DNA from: Vibrio sp. B1FLJ16
GTDB taxonomy: Bacteria > Pseudomonadota > Gammaproteobacteria > Enterobacterales > Vibrionaceae
Length of the DNA stretch: 64,000 nucleotides
NCBI RefSeq assembly: GCF_905175385.1
Contig: NZ_HG992750.1
Location: 868,001 to 932,000, forward strand
Direction: 5' to 3'
Below the pieces are notes generated by a model. It worked only from the letters and a program-made list of their open reading frames with translations. It ran no database searches and was not told where the DNA came from. Below are positions 37,612 to 45,734 of this stretch, piece after piece. The translations under genes were made by a program, and so were the position numbers. Each line of letters begins with the position of its first letter. Positions within the stretch are counted from its first letter, which is position 1.

Positions 37612-38865
37612 ATGTCCGTTAATTTTGCTGACCTTGGCATTGAACAAAAACTGGTGGAGACCCTGAGCAATTTGAATATTGTTACTCCAACGCCAGTACA
37701 ACAAAAGTCGATCCCCCACGTATTGGAAGGTAAAAACCTGCTTGCGGCAGCACAGACTGGTACGGGTAAAACGGCTGCATTTGGACTGCCGATTATTCAA
37801 AGAGTACAGCAACAGAAACTTAACGGAACGCCTCATGCGTTAATTCTCGTCCCTACACGTGAGTTGGCGCAGCAAGTTTTCGATAGTCTGACTCAGTATG
37901 CATCTAAAACTGAACTACGAATTGTATGTGTTTATGGTGGTACAAGCATTGGCGTACAAAAGAATAAGCTGGAAGAAGGAGCAGACATTCTGGTAGCTAC
38001 TCCAGGCCGTTTGCTAGATCACCTGTTTAACGGCAACGTAAACATCTCTAAAACGGGCACACTCGTGCTCGATGAAGCTGACAGAATGATGGACATGGGA
38101 TTCTGGCCGGATTTACAAAGAATCTTGCGCAGATTGCCAGCAGACAAACAGATTATGCTGTTTTCTGCTACGTTCGAAGAACGGATTAAAACCATCGCTT
38201 ATAAGTTAATGGAATCGCCGGTTGAAGTTGAAGTAACTCCGCCAAATACCACTGCAGAAACGGTCGAGCAGATTGTATATCCGGTTGATAAAAAGCGTAA
38301 GCGTGAACTGTTGGCATACTTAATTGGATCGCGTAACTGGCAACAAGTCCTTGTTTTTACGAAAACAAAGCAGGGTAGTGACGAACTGGCAAAAGAGCTA
38401 AAGTTGGATGGTATTAAGGCGATTTCCATAAATGGTGATAAATCGCAAGGTGCGCGCCAACGCGCTTTAGATGAATTTAAACAGGGTAAAGTTCGCGCTC
38501 TTATAGCGACAGATGTTGCTGCCCGTGGATTGGATATCCAGGAACTGGAGCAAGTCGTTAACTTCGATATGCCTTTCAAAGCCGAAGATTATGTTCACCG
38601 TATCGGGCGGACAGGTCGCGCTGGTAATTCTGGATTAGCGGTGTCTCTGATGAGCCGAGACGAAGAATACTTATTACATGCGATTGAGAATTTGCTTGAT
38701 AAGCGTTTGCCACAAGAATGGTTGGCAGGCTTTGAACCAAGTTTAATTGAAGAGGTCGAGCCTGAACGAAATGGCGGAGGACGTCGTAAGAGCCGCTCGT
38801 CAGAAAAGCGAAAGCTCAAAGCTAAACTGGCAATTCATAAGAATCGCGGAAAAAATCGTCGCTAG
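37612..38865 (+). CDS. rhlE: DEAD-box ATP-dependent RNA helicase RhlE
   Basis: 417 residues. All helicase motifs are present: Q motif (PTPVQQKSIP), AQTGTGKT, PTRELAQQ, TPGRLLDH, DEAD, SAT, ARGLDIQ and HRIGRTGRAG. The C-terminal tail after ~370 is Lys/Arg-rich, as in RhlE. Start at 37612 (MSVNFADLG) fits the family, with GAGG upstream; an in-frame ATG 12 bases earlier is unlikely. Role: ribosome assembly and RNA remodelling. Its stop overlaps the stop of the convergent EAL gene in a shared CTAG. Confidence 0.95.
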   Translation: MSVNFADLGIEQKLVETLSNLNIVTPTPVQQKSIPHVLEGKNLLAAAQTGTGKTAAFGLPIIQRVQQQKLNGTPHALILVPTRELAQQVFDSLTQYASKTELRIVCVYGGTSIGVQKNKLEEGADILVATPGRLLDHLFNGNVNISKTGTLVLDEADRMMDMGFWPDLQRILRRLPADKQIMLFSATFEERIKTIAYKLMESPVEVEVTPPNTTAETVEQIVYPVDKKRKRELLAYLIGSRNWQQVLVFTKTKQGSDELAKELKLDGIKAISINGDKSQGARQRALDEFKQGKVRALIATDVAARGLDIQELEQVVNFDMPFKAEDYVHRIGRTGRAGNSGLAVSLMSRDEEYLLHAIENLLDKRLPQEWLAGFEPSLIEEVEPERNGGGRRKSRSSEKRKLKAKLAIHKNRGKNRR

Positions 38866-39650
38866 GCTGTCTTAGCGTGATCATAAACGTCTAAAGTTTG
38901 TGGAAGCGCAAGCAAATAGCCTTGATACATATCGAAACCGAGCTTTTTCATTAAATTAAGTTGATGTTCGGTTTCAATACCTTCAATAACGGTTTTCGAA
39001 CGAAGATTTTTCGCCAGCAACAGCGCGCCCAGCAGTGCAGAAAAATCGCCCTGTTCATATTGTAATAGGAGTGACCTGTCTATTTTGATGATGTCAGGTC
39101 GCACACATTTTACGCGCTCAATTGTAGAGGCGTTAATCCCGAAATCATCTATTGCAAGCTTAAAGCCCGAATCACTGAGTTGTTTGGTCGCTTTATAAAG
39201 CAAAGACGAGTCACTTGCGTCAAGTTCGACTAACTCCATGACGATTTGTTCGGTACTAAGGCCACACTGGCGAATAACTTGTTTTAGCAGGTGGCTATAA
39301 GATAGATCCTTCATCGCCATTTCCGCCGCTTTTGGCAGTACATTAAGAAATAGTCGTTTATCCCGGTAATGAGATTGTCCAAAATTTTTGACATGAATTA
39401 ATCGACTTAAGCGTTCAACATTCAATTGCTGTATTTCAGAAAAGGTTTCCGATTGGAAAAAGTGATCAGGTCGAAGCATTGAACCGTTAGAGTCAGTGAT
39501 TCTGACTAGTGCTTCTAGTCCTACGACGTTAAGGTCTTTCGTATAAATCGGTTGGAATACACTTCTAAGCGTTAAATTTTCGCAGCGCGCGATGTATTGT
39601 CCGTCTACTTGTTTTGAAATGCAGCTAAATAGCTGCGAAGTGCTCATCAT
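38862..39650 (-). CDS. EAL-domain c-di-GMP phosphodiesterase
   Basis: 262 residues, a nearly bare EAL domain without a visible sensor domain or signal peptide. Signature residues are kept: GLEALVR (EAL at 46-48), FLNVLP (Asn), ELVELD, IDDFGI, IKIDR, EGIET and YQGYLLA. The residues needed for metal binding and catalysis look intact, so it should hydrolyse c-di-GMP. Single gene; weak ribosome site AGGTTG before tandem ATGs. Confidence 0.92.
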   Translation of the reverse strand: MMSTSQLFSCISKQVDGQYIARCENLTLRSVFQPIYTKDLNVVGLEALVRITDSNGSMLRPDHFFQSETFSEIQQLNVERLSRLIHVKNFGQSHYRDKRLFLNVLPKAAEMAMKDLSYSHLLKQVIRQCGLSTEQIVMELVELDASDSSLLYKATKQLSDSGFKLAIDDFGINASTIERVKCVRPDIIKIDRSLLLQYEQGDFSALLGALLLAKNLRSKTVIEGIETEHQLNLMKKLGFDMYQGYLLALPQTLDVYDHAKTA

Positions 39651-39828
39651 TATTACAACCTAGATCATGCTTATCGGAGAAGTGCGTTCATCAATTTAAT
39701 GTGATTCAGAAAGAATAAAGTTGGGCTCTTCGTTGTGGCAAGTGCGTTAGTCTGAGTTAGTTAGATTTAGCGAGCTGTTTCAAATTAATTGATGAATACG
39801 TTGATAGTTTGCCGATAGCAATTTGATA

Positions 39829-40461
39829 CTACCACTGCAGTACTGCATAGAGTTGAATGTATTTACGTACGAGTTGTTGTTTGTTAGTGCGGCGTAAAGG
39901 ATGTCCATACTTTATGTAACATGGCGTGATATCAAAACGTTCGTTCAGAGATTGCGTTAGCTGCGTTTCACTGCTGTAAAGAGTGATACCTTGTTCCGTA
40001 TATTCGCTAATAGGAGCAGGTAGTTCTCCCATCCACCAATGCAGCAGCTCTCTGCTTGCTTTACTTCTGCTGATCCAATGATCGCAAACTAGAAGAAGAA
40101 GATCATTGGGCTGCAAAGCATAGCCATACTCAGTTTGCCATTCAGTAATTGAAGAAAGCATCTTTTCCCGACAAGAATTACCAGCACTAACCATGTGATA
40201 ACTTAATACCCATACAGTACCAATCTCTGAAGTAATACGATAATGATGGGGTAGATCCGGTGGGTTTAGTACCTCGAGAGATTTGACAACACTACTGTGG
40301 CCAAACTGACGAAGCGTATGATCCATACGCCTTGAAAACGCAAGACCTAAGTGATGCTCGCTCATTCCCTGATTATGAACTGCGGGATAATGCTTTTCAC
40401 AGATCTTCAGACAGTCTCCTTGAAAATCATTAACACTTTGAATTACTAGATCGAGTAGCAA
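39829..40461 (-). CDS. Hypothetical protein
   Basis: 210 residues, not recognised. Soluble, no signal peptide or TM. Contains His-rich ICEKHYPAVHNQGMSEHHLG near the N-terminus, then an alpha/beta-looking middle (NDLLLLVCDHWISRSKASRELLHWWMGELP). Composition matches its neighbours and the frame is long, so probably real. Monocistronic; no link to neighbours is evident. Confidence 0.7.
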   Translation of the reverse strand: MLLDLVIQSVNDFQGDCLKICEKHYPAVHNQGMSEHHLGLAFSRRMDHTLRQFGHSSVVKSLEVLNPPDLPHHYRITSEIGTVWVLSYHMVSAGNSCREKMLSSITEWQTEYGYALQPNDLLLLVCDHWISRSKASRELLHWWMGELPAPISEYTEQGITLYSSETQLTQSLNERFDITPCYIKYGHPLRRTNKQQLVRKYIQLYAVLQW

Positions 40462-40667
40462 AGAATATCCCTTAAAGGTTTCGGCAATGAACGGCGAAAG
40501 GTTAGCATAGTCTTTTTAGATTAGGCTAATTTAGAACGGCAACTTCTTGATCTAAACATCAAAATTAGGAATCCTACCTATAAACGGAACTAAATGTTCA
40601 TACCATGTTCGGAAGTATCAATTCCTACCGCACAAAATAATCAAACGTAAAAATCTAAGGATAACTC

Positions 40668-40910
40668 ATGATTAATTTAGAAAGGGCACAAAAAGAAGCG
40701 CTGGCAACTGCCATTCAGGACTACATGCAAGATGAGTTAAGCATCGAAATTGGCCAGTTTGATAGTGAGTTTTTGATTGATTTTATTACTGATAAACTTG
40801 GAGCGGTGTACTATAACAAAGGTGTTGAAGACGCTAAATCATTGATTGAACGCCGTATGTTGGAAGTTTCTGACGAGCTTTACGAGATTGAAAAAGAAAT
40901 AAAGATATAA
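40668..40910 (+). CDS. DUF2164 family protein
   Basis: 80 residues with the DUF2164 pattern: AIQDYMQDELSIEIGQFDSEFLIDFI and YYNKGVEDAKSLIERR. Acidic and helical. No known function. ATG preceded by TAAGGATAA. Confidence 0.88.
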   Translation: MINLERAQKEALATAIQDYMQDELSIEIGQFDSEFLIDFITDKLGAVYYNKGVEDAKSLIERRMLEVSDELYEIEKEIKI

Positions 40911-41081
40911 AATTCAAAGTTTCTTACATTTAAGTTATTCAAATTTTTCGAACAGGTTGGTAGATAAGCTGTAATTGGCTGGGTGTAAATAATGGTAAAT
41001 AATCTGTTTCATATTCAGTAAATCGGTTAATGTCGTGTTTAATTAATGACTTTGGCAAGAGAATAACTTCTGGAAATTGAG

Positions 41082-41621
41082 ATGGATACACCTGTACAAA
41101 ACTACAACCTGGTCGCACGCGTCATGCACTGGATTTCGGCACTGGCAATTATAGGCTTATTTGCAGTAGGTCTGTGGATGGTGGAGCTGAGTTACTACAG
41201 TGAGTGGTATCGTACTGCTCCTCATTACCATCGTTCAATCGGGATTTTGCTTGCTATCGTTACTATAGCGCGAATCGCATGGAAACATATTTCAGTATCG
41301 CCAAAGGCGGAAGGTAAGGCTTATGAAGTCGCTGCTGCCAAGTTAGCACACGCAGTGATGTATGTTCTTCTTATCACGATTTTTATCACTGGTTATCTGA
41401 TCTCTACATCTGACGGCCGCGGTATCGAAGTCTTTAACTGGTTTACCGTACCGGGAGCAGGTGAGTTATTCCCAAATCAATCAGATCTGGCCGGTGAAAT
41501 CCATTTCTACTCAGCGTGGGCAGTGATCCTTATTGCGGGTTTACATGCTCTTGCTGCACTTAAACATCACTTTATCGATAAAGACAACACATTAAGAAAA
41601 ATGTTAGGAGCTTCAAAATGA
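41082..41621 (+). CDS. cybB: Cytochrome b561
   Basis: 179 residues, four TMs, CybB family. Heme-ligand His candidates lie in ARVMHWISA (TM1), HYHRSIGI (TM2), and the C-terminal TM GLHALAALKHHF. Diheme inner-membrane quinol-linked electron carrier; family members oxidise ubiquinol. Its stop overlaps the yceI start (ATGA), so the two are cotranscribed. This b561-YceI pairing recurs in proteobacteria. Confidence 0.93.
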   Translation: MDTPVQNYNLVARVMHWISALAIIGLFAVGLWMVELSYYSEWYRTAPHYHRSIGILLAIVTIARIAWKHISVSPKAEGKAYEVAAAKLAHAVMYVLLITIFITGYLISTSDGRGIEVFNWFTVPGAGELFPNQSDLAGEIHFYSAWAVILIAGLHALAALKHHFIDKDNTLRKMLGASK

Positions 41622-42187
41622 AAAAGTCACTCTTTGCTACAGGATTAGCGTTGGCTATGGCACTACCGTTGGGTGCTCAAGCAGCCGATTATGTTATCGA
41701 TACGAAAGGAGCTCACGCTTCTGTTAACTTTAAAGTTAGCCACTTAGGTTACAGCTTCATCAAAGGACGTTTTAATACATTTTCTGGTGACTTTTCTTTT
41801 GATGAGAACAACATTGCTGCGTCTAAAGTGAATGTGGTTGTTGATACTACCAGCCTGGATTCAAACCACGCAGAGCGTGATAAACACATCCGTAGTGGTG
41901 ATTTCATCGATGCGGGCAAATTCGGCCAAGCAACGTTCACAAGTACAAAAGTAACTGATAAAGGTAACGGTAAACTGGATGTGGCTGGTGATTTAACGCT
42001 GCATGGCGTAACTAAACCAATTGTGATTGAAGCTGAGTTTGTTGGTGCAGGTAATGACCCTTGGGGTGGCCAGCGTGCGGGCTTTGTTGGTCAAACTCGA
42101 CTTGAGCTTGCTGACTTTGATATTCCGGTGATGGGCGCTTCTAGCTATGTAGATATGGAACTTCATATCGAAGGTGTTAAGAAGTAA
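41618..42187 (+). CDS. yceI: YceI family periplasmic protein
   Basis: 189 residues. Signal peptide with cleavage after AQAA; lipocalin-like YceI fold with YVIDTKGAHASVNFKVSHLGYSFIKGRF, LTLHGVTKPI and GFVGQTRLELADF. The family binds polyisoprenoids/quinone-like lipids in a hydrophobic barrel. Coupled to cybB upstream, suggesting a role in quinone handling next to the b-type cytochrome (inference). Ends at a strong terminator. Confidence 0.94.
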   Translation: MKKSLFATGLALAMALPLGAQAADYVIDTKGAHASVNFKVSHLGYSFIKGRFNTFSGDFSFDENNIAASKVNVVVDTTSLDSNHAERDKHIRSGDFIDAGKFGQATFTSTKVTDKGNGKLDVAGDLTLHGVTKPIVIEAEFVGAGNDPWGGQRAGFVGQTRLELADFDIPVMGASSYVDMELHIEGVKK

Positions 42188-42211
42188 GCTTCTACCACAG
42201 TAGAAATTAGT

Positions 42212-42243
42212 AAAGCGCTCTTCATATGAAGAGCGCTTTTTTG
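42212..42243 (+). terminator. Terminator of cybB-yceI (bidirectional)
   Basis: Perfect 12-base stem AAAGCGCTCTTC / GAAGAGCGCTTT with ATAT loop, T-run on plus; the A-run on the other side lets it also serve the convergent focA-like gene. Confidence 0.92.
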
Positions 42244-42268
42244 TTACCAACTGAAAAATTTACTACAT

Positions 42269-43720
42269 TCAGGCGGTTTCTAGTTCGTTTTTTTCCACGA
42301 GATTTAACCGTTCGCCATACACCGGGCGCAGTGCGTTAAGAATCTCCATACGCGATACTACACCAACCATTTGGCCATTCTCTAGTACTGGTAACACTTG
42401 TGGCTTACTTACTTTCATGCTTTTTGCACGTTCTTCCAGCGAGAGAGAGGTTAAGCGCGTGGCAATCCCCATGCTGCTTGTCGGGAATAACTTGTCTTTG
42501 TCGATACACAAGAATTCAACAACATCTACCAATCTATCTCCTGCGTCGATAGCGACGACATCACGGCTCATCAAATCAACGACTTTTTGCCCCTGAACTG
42601 GTATGTAGTCCTCACACCATAGATCCACCATTACATCATGTGCAGAGAAGAATCCAACTAAGCGGCTATGCAAATCAACAACTGGTGCACTGAAAAGATT
42701 GTGATCTAGTAAGGTATCAAGTGCGGTTGCCACAGGCGTTTCTGCGTTTATTGTGATAGGGCTAGGGTTCATGATGTCCTTTACAAATAAGCTGTTTTTC
42801 ATAGTCGATTCCTTAACTGACAAGAGTGGTGTTGATTTGCTGATGGTTAAAATGTTTACGGCTTTTAATTCTGGACGACGGTAAATACACCAGTTTGCCA
42901 GGCCGACTAATACTGCGCCGCCGACGATATTGCCGAGGGTTACCGGTATCAGGTTTGTGGTAACAAAATTTGAGATAGTTAAGTCTGCGTAATTCGAAGC
43001 GGGCACCCCGACTAATGTCCAGAATGACACCGGAGCAAAGTTCGCGATAACAATACCTAACGGCACCATGAACATGTTTGCTACACAGTGTTCAAAACCA
43101 CTGCTTACGAACATTGCTACGGGTAAGATAGTCATGGCTGCTTTAGTTAATGCATTGGCAGAGCTAAATGTCAGCCAAATCGCTAGGCAGACTAATAGAT
43201 TGCATAATATGCCTAGTGCGAACGCTTGAATGAGTGTGTGATGAAGTTTGTGCTGGGCAATGTTTAAGGCGTTTAGACCCCATTGACCGCCATCCATCTG
43301 ATATAAGCCGGCAGCAGTAACTAAAACGAGCAAGAACATAGCTCCAATAAAGTTACCGGCATATACCTTGCCCCAAATCATCAGCATTTTGCCGAAAGAG
43401 ATCTGTTTGTTTGCCCAGGATATGCTTGAAAGCACTGAACTGGTAAACAGTTCCCCACCGCAGAGCACAATTAGAATCAACCCCATGCTAAATGCCACAC
43501 CGCCGGCAAAGCGACTCAGCCCCCATCCGGCACCAGAACTACCTGTTGTGACCGTGATATAGAACAAGAATGCTAAGCCAATAAATGCACCGGCCATCAT
43601 GGCAAGGCTTAAGGTCATACTGCTGGTTTTCTGCGATTTGCTCAGAGCAAACTTTTCCGCTTCGGCCATCATTTCTTTCGGAGAAAAATACTGGTGATTG
43701 TCAGAACGGATCACCTCCAT
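42269..43720 (-). CDS. Formate/nitrite channel fused to a CBS-pair domain
   Basis: 483 residues. The N-terminal ~290 are a FocA/NirC channel: six TMs, GGELFTSSVL omega-loop and SSGFEHCVANMF with the conserved gating His. From ~305 there is a soluble C-terminus with two CBS motifs (FVKDIMNPSPITINAETPVATAL and VVDLMSRDVVAIDAGDRL), ending with VGVVSRMEILNAL. Classic FocA stops at ~285 residues, so the Bateman module is extra and would sit on the cytoplasmic face, where it could sense a nucleotide. AAGGAG ribosome site. Divergent LysR gene 238 bases away. Confidence 0.93.
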   Translation of the reverse strand: MEVIRSDNHQYFSPKEMMAEAEKFALSKSQKTSSMTLSLAMMAGAFIGLAFLFYITVTTGSSGAGWGLSRFAGGVAFSMGLILIVLCGGELFTSSVLSSISWANKQISFGKMLMIWGKVYAGNFIGAMFLLVLVTAAGLYQMDGGQWGLNALNIAQHKLHHTLIQAFALGILCNLLVCLAIWLTFSSANALTKAAMTILPVAMFVSSGFEHCVANMFMVPLGIVIANFAPVSFWTLVGVPASNYADLTISNFVTTNLIPVTLGNIVGGAVLVGLANWCIYRRPELKAVNILTISKSTPLLSVKESTMKNSLFVKDIMNPSPITINAETPVATALDTLLDHNLFSAPVVDLHSRLVGFFSAHDVMVDLWCEDYIPVQGQKVVDLMSRDVVAIDAGDRLVDVVEFLCIDKDKLFPTSSMGIATRLTSLSLEERAKSMKVSKPQVLPVLENGQMVGVVSRMEILNALRPVYGERLNLVEKNELETA

Positions 43721-43958
43721 AGGAACTCCTTAGTTTTTGACTCCATAAAAACTCCTTGATTATTAAAGTTATTGTTTTATTTCTGCGGCTTTCCTCAGCC
43801 GCACAGTCAGACTAGTAGGAAAATTCCCACATGAAAAATTGATAATGTTTAAGAACTTTATCAATTCATTTGATAACTACATTTAGAGGAGTAAAATGCA
43901 TGCTATTGCTTATACCAAGTGAGAGTATTAGGAATACTCGCTCGTAAAGGAGGACACG

Positions 43959-44864
43959 TTGCGCTATTCACTTAAGCAGTTGGCCGTTTTTAATGCGGTC
44001 GCTGATACCGGTAGTGTCAGCCAGGCAGCAGAAAAACTGGCTCTGACACAATCTGCGACCAGTATGTCGCTTGCACAATTAGAAAAGATGTTAGGACGCC
44101 CTTTATTTGAAAGGCAGGGCAAGCAGATGGCATTAACACATTGGGGAATGTGGTTGAGGCCGAAAGCAAAGCGCTTGTTACAAGATGCGTTGCAGATCGA
44201 AATGGGGCTCTACGAGCAACACTTACTGAGTGGTGAGATTCGTATAGGTGCAAGCCAAACGCCGGCAGAACACCTTGTGCCAGACCTTATCAGTATTATT
44301 GATAATGACTTTCCTGAGATGCGTATCTCTCTCGATGTGAAAAGTACTAAAGGTGTCCTCGAGGGTGTACTTGATTACAAATACGATGTAGGGATCATTG
44401 AAGGCCGTTGTGACGACAACCGTTTACACCAAGAAGTGTGGTGCCGGGATCATCTTACGGTCGTGGCAGCTTCCCATCACCCTTTTGCAAAACACAGGAC
44501 GGTTAGTTTGGCTCAGTTAGAGCAGGCTAAATGGGTATTGCGTGAGCAAGGGTCAGGTACACGGAAAACCTTTGATAGCTCGGTAAATCAACTCATCGAA
44601 GATTTAGATGTCTGGCGCGAATATGAACACGTTCCGGTCCTGAGAAGCCTTGTTGCTAAAGGGCAGTATTTGACTTGCTTACCTTACTTGGACGTTGAGC
44701 GCTTCATCGACGCAGGACTTCTTGTTGCACTCGATGTCCCTGAATTAAAAATGGAACGTACGCTTTCTTTCATATGGCGAGCCGACATGGCAGAGAATCC
44801 ACTGGTAGACTGTATCAAACGTGAAGGTCTGAGAATGATGAAAGGAAAACCGTCGGTCCTATAG
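43959..44864 (+). CDS. LysR-family regulator (YeiE-like)
   Basis: 301 residues. N-terminal winged HTH (MRYSLKQLAVFNAVADTGSV, ALTQSATSMSLAQLEKMLG) and a LysR substrate-binding domain (~90-295). TTG start with a near-perfect ribosome site (AAAGGAGG, 5-6 bases away), and no in-frame ATG before the HTH, so TTG is secure. Resembles the YeiE/CysB-like subgroup. Divergent from the FocA-CBS gene, its likely target; YcdZ follows on the same strand. Confidence 0.9.
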   Translation: MRYSLKQLAVFNAVADTGSVSQAAEKLALTQSATSMSLAQLEKMLGRPLFERQGKQMALTHWGMWLRPKAKRLLQDALQIEMGLYEQHLLSGEIRIGASQTPAEHLVPDLISIIDNDFPEMRISLDVKSTKGVLEGVLDYKYDVGIIEGRCDDNRLHQEVWCRDHLTVVAASHHPFAKHRTVSLAQLEQAKWVLREQGSGTRKTFDSSVNQLIEDLDVWREYEHVPVLRSLVAKGQYLTCLPYLDVERFIDAGLLVALDVPELKMERTLSFIWRADMAENPLVDCIKREGLRMMKGKPSVL

Positions 44865-45013
44865 TTCATTTTATTAGCGAAGTTCTAGCTTGCTTAAAGT
44901 TTCTTAACACAGACATTTGGGTGAAATTTGCTCTTTTGTTATTTACCAAATCTGTTGATTTATCGGTTGCATCAAATTTTTTATGTAATAAATGAAAGTA
45001 AGAATGGTATCAT

Positions 45014-45029
45014 TGTGATCAATGTCACC
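45014..45029. promoter_or_regulatory. Candidate CRP site
   Basis: TGTGATCAATGTCACC: TGTGA-N6-TCAC with one mismatch in the right half. 103 bases before the ycdZ start chosen here. Confidence 0.55.
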
Positions 45030-45131
45030 GATGGGTTGAGAAAATACCCTTAGTATCGGTATCTGATTTCAATGTATGAAGGCAGTTATCAAACCAGAGG
45101 GTATGATACTCGCATAGTAGGTACGAATACC

Positions 45132-45617
45132 ATGACGACACTTTTAGCTATTTCAATTACAACTGGCATTTTGTCTGGCATTTGGGGCTGGATTGCCATT
45201 TCCCTTGGTCTTTTAACTTGGGCCGGCTTTTTAGGCTGTACTAGCTTTTTTGCTTCTCCAACCAGTGGGCTGAAGGGGCTTGCAACAAGTCTGATTACCA
45301 ACTTGACGGGTGTGTTTTGGGCAATGGTTATTATTTATGCTTCCACCTACGTTGGATTAGAGATCTTAGGCTATGTAATTACGGCCGTCGTGGCGTTTTT
45401 CATGTGTATTCAGGCTAAGCAAGCTTGGTTATCGTACATTCCAGGTACATTTATTGGCTCATGTGCAACTTTTGCTTCTGACGGTAACTGGCAACTGGTT
45501 GTGCCTTCGCTGATTTTAGGTGGTGTGTTTGGCTACCTGATGAAATCTACAGGCCTTTGGTTACATGCGAAATCAACAGCTACGTCTACTTCTCTTACTG
45601 AGCAAGTGCAGCAGTAA
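45132..45617 (+). CDS. ycdZ: DUF1097 inner-membrane protein YcdZ
   Basis: 161 residues from ATG 45132. The family N-terminus (LLAISITTGILSGIWGW) starts right after it; a longer frame from 45072 adds 20 unrelated residues. About five TMs; conserved SLGLLTWAGFLGCT, AMVIIYAS, YVITAVVAFFMCIQAKQAWLS and PGTFIGSCATFA, very close to E. coli YcdZ. No function is established. A CRP-like site lies upstream and a formate-channel/LysR pair is adjacent. Confidence 0.92.
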   Translation: MTTLLAISITTGILSGIWGWIAISLGLLTWAGFLGCTSFFASPTSGLKGLATSLITNLTGVFWAMVIIYASTYVGLEILGYVITAVVAFFMCIQAKQAWLSYIPGTFIGSCATFASDGNWQLVVPSLILGGVFGYLMKSTGLWLHAKSTATSTSLTEQVQQ

Positions 45618-45694
45618 TCCGGATTTTAAAGTATCTGCGTCTTATTGAGCATTATTCCGCTCGGTACGAATCATCAATTTGATTGATATTTGAT

Positions 45695-45723
45695 AAAGCA
45701 CACTGTGATAGTGTGCTTTTTTG
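45695..45723 (+). terminator. Terminator of ycdZ (bidirectional)
   Basis: AAAGCACACT GTGAT AGTGTGCTTT followed by T-run; also positioned to end the convergent OLD gene. Confidence 0.9.
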
Positions 45724-45734
45724 TTGTTGTGACC

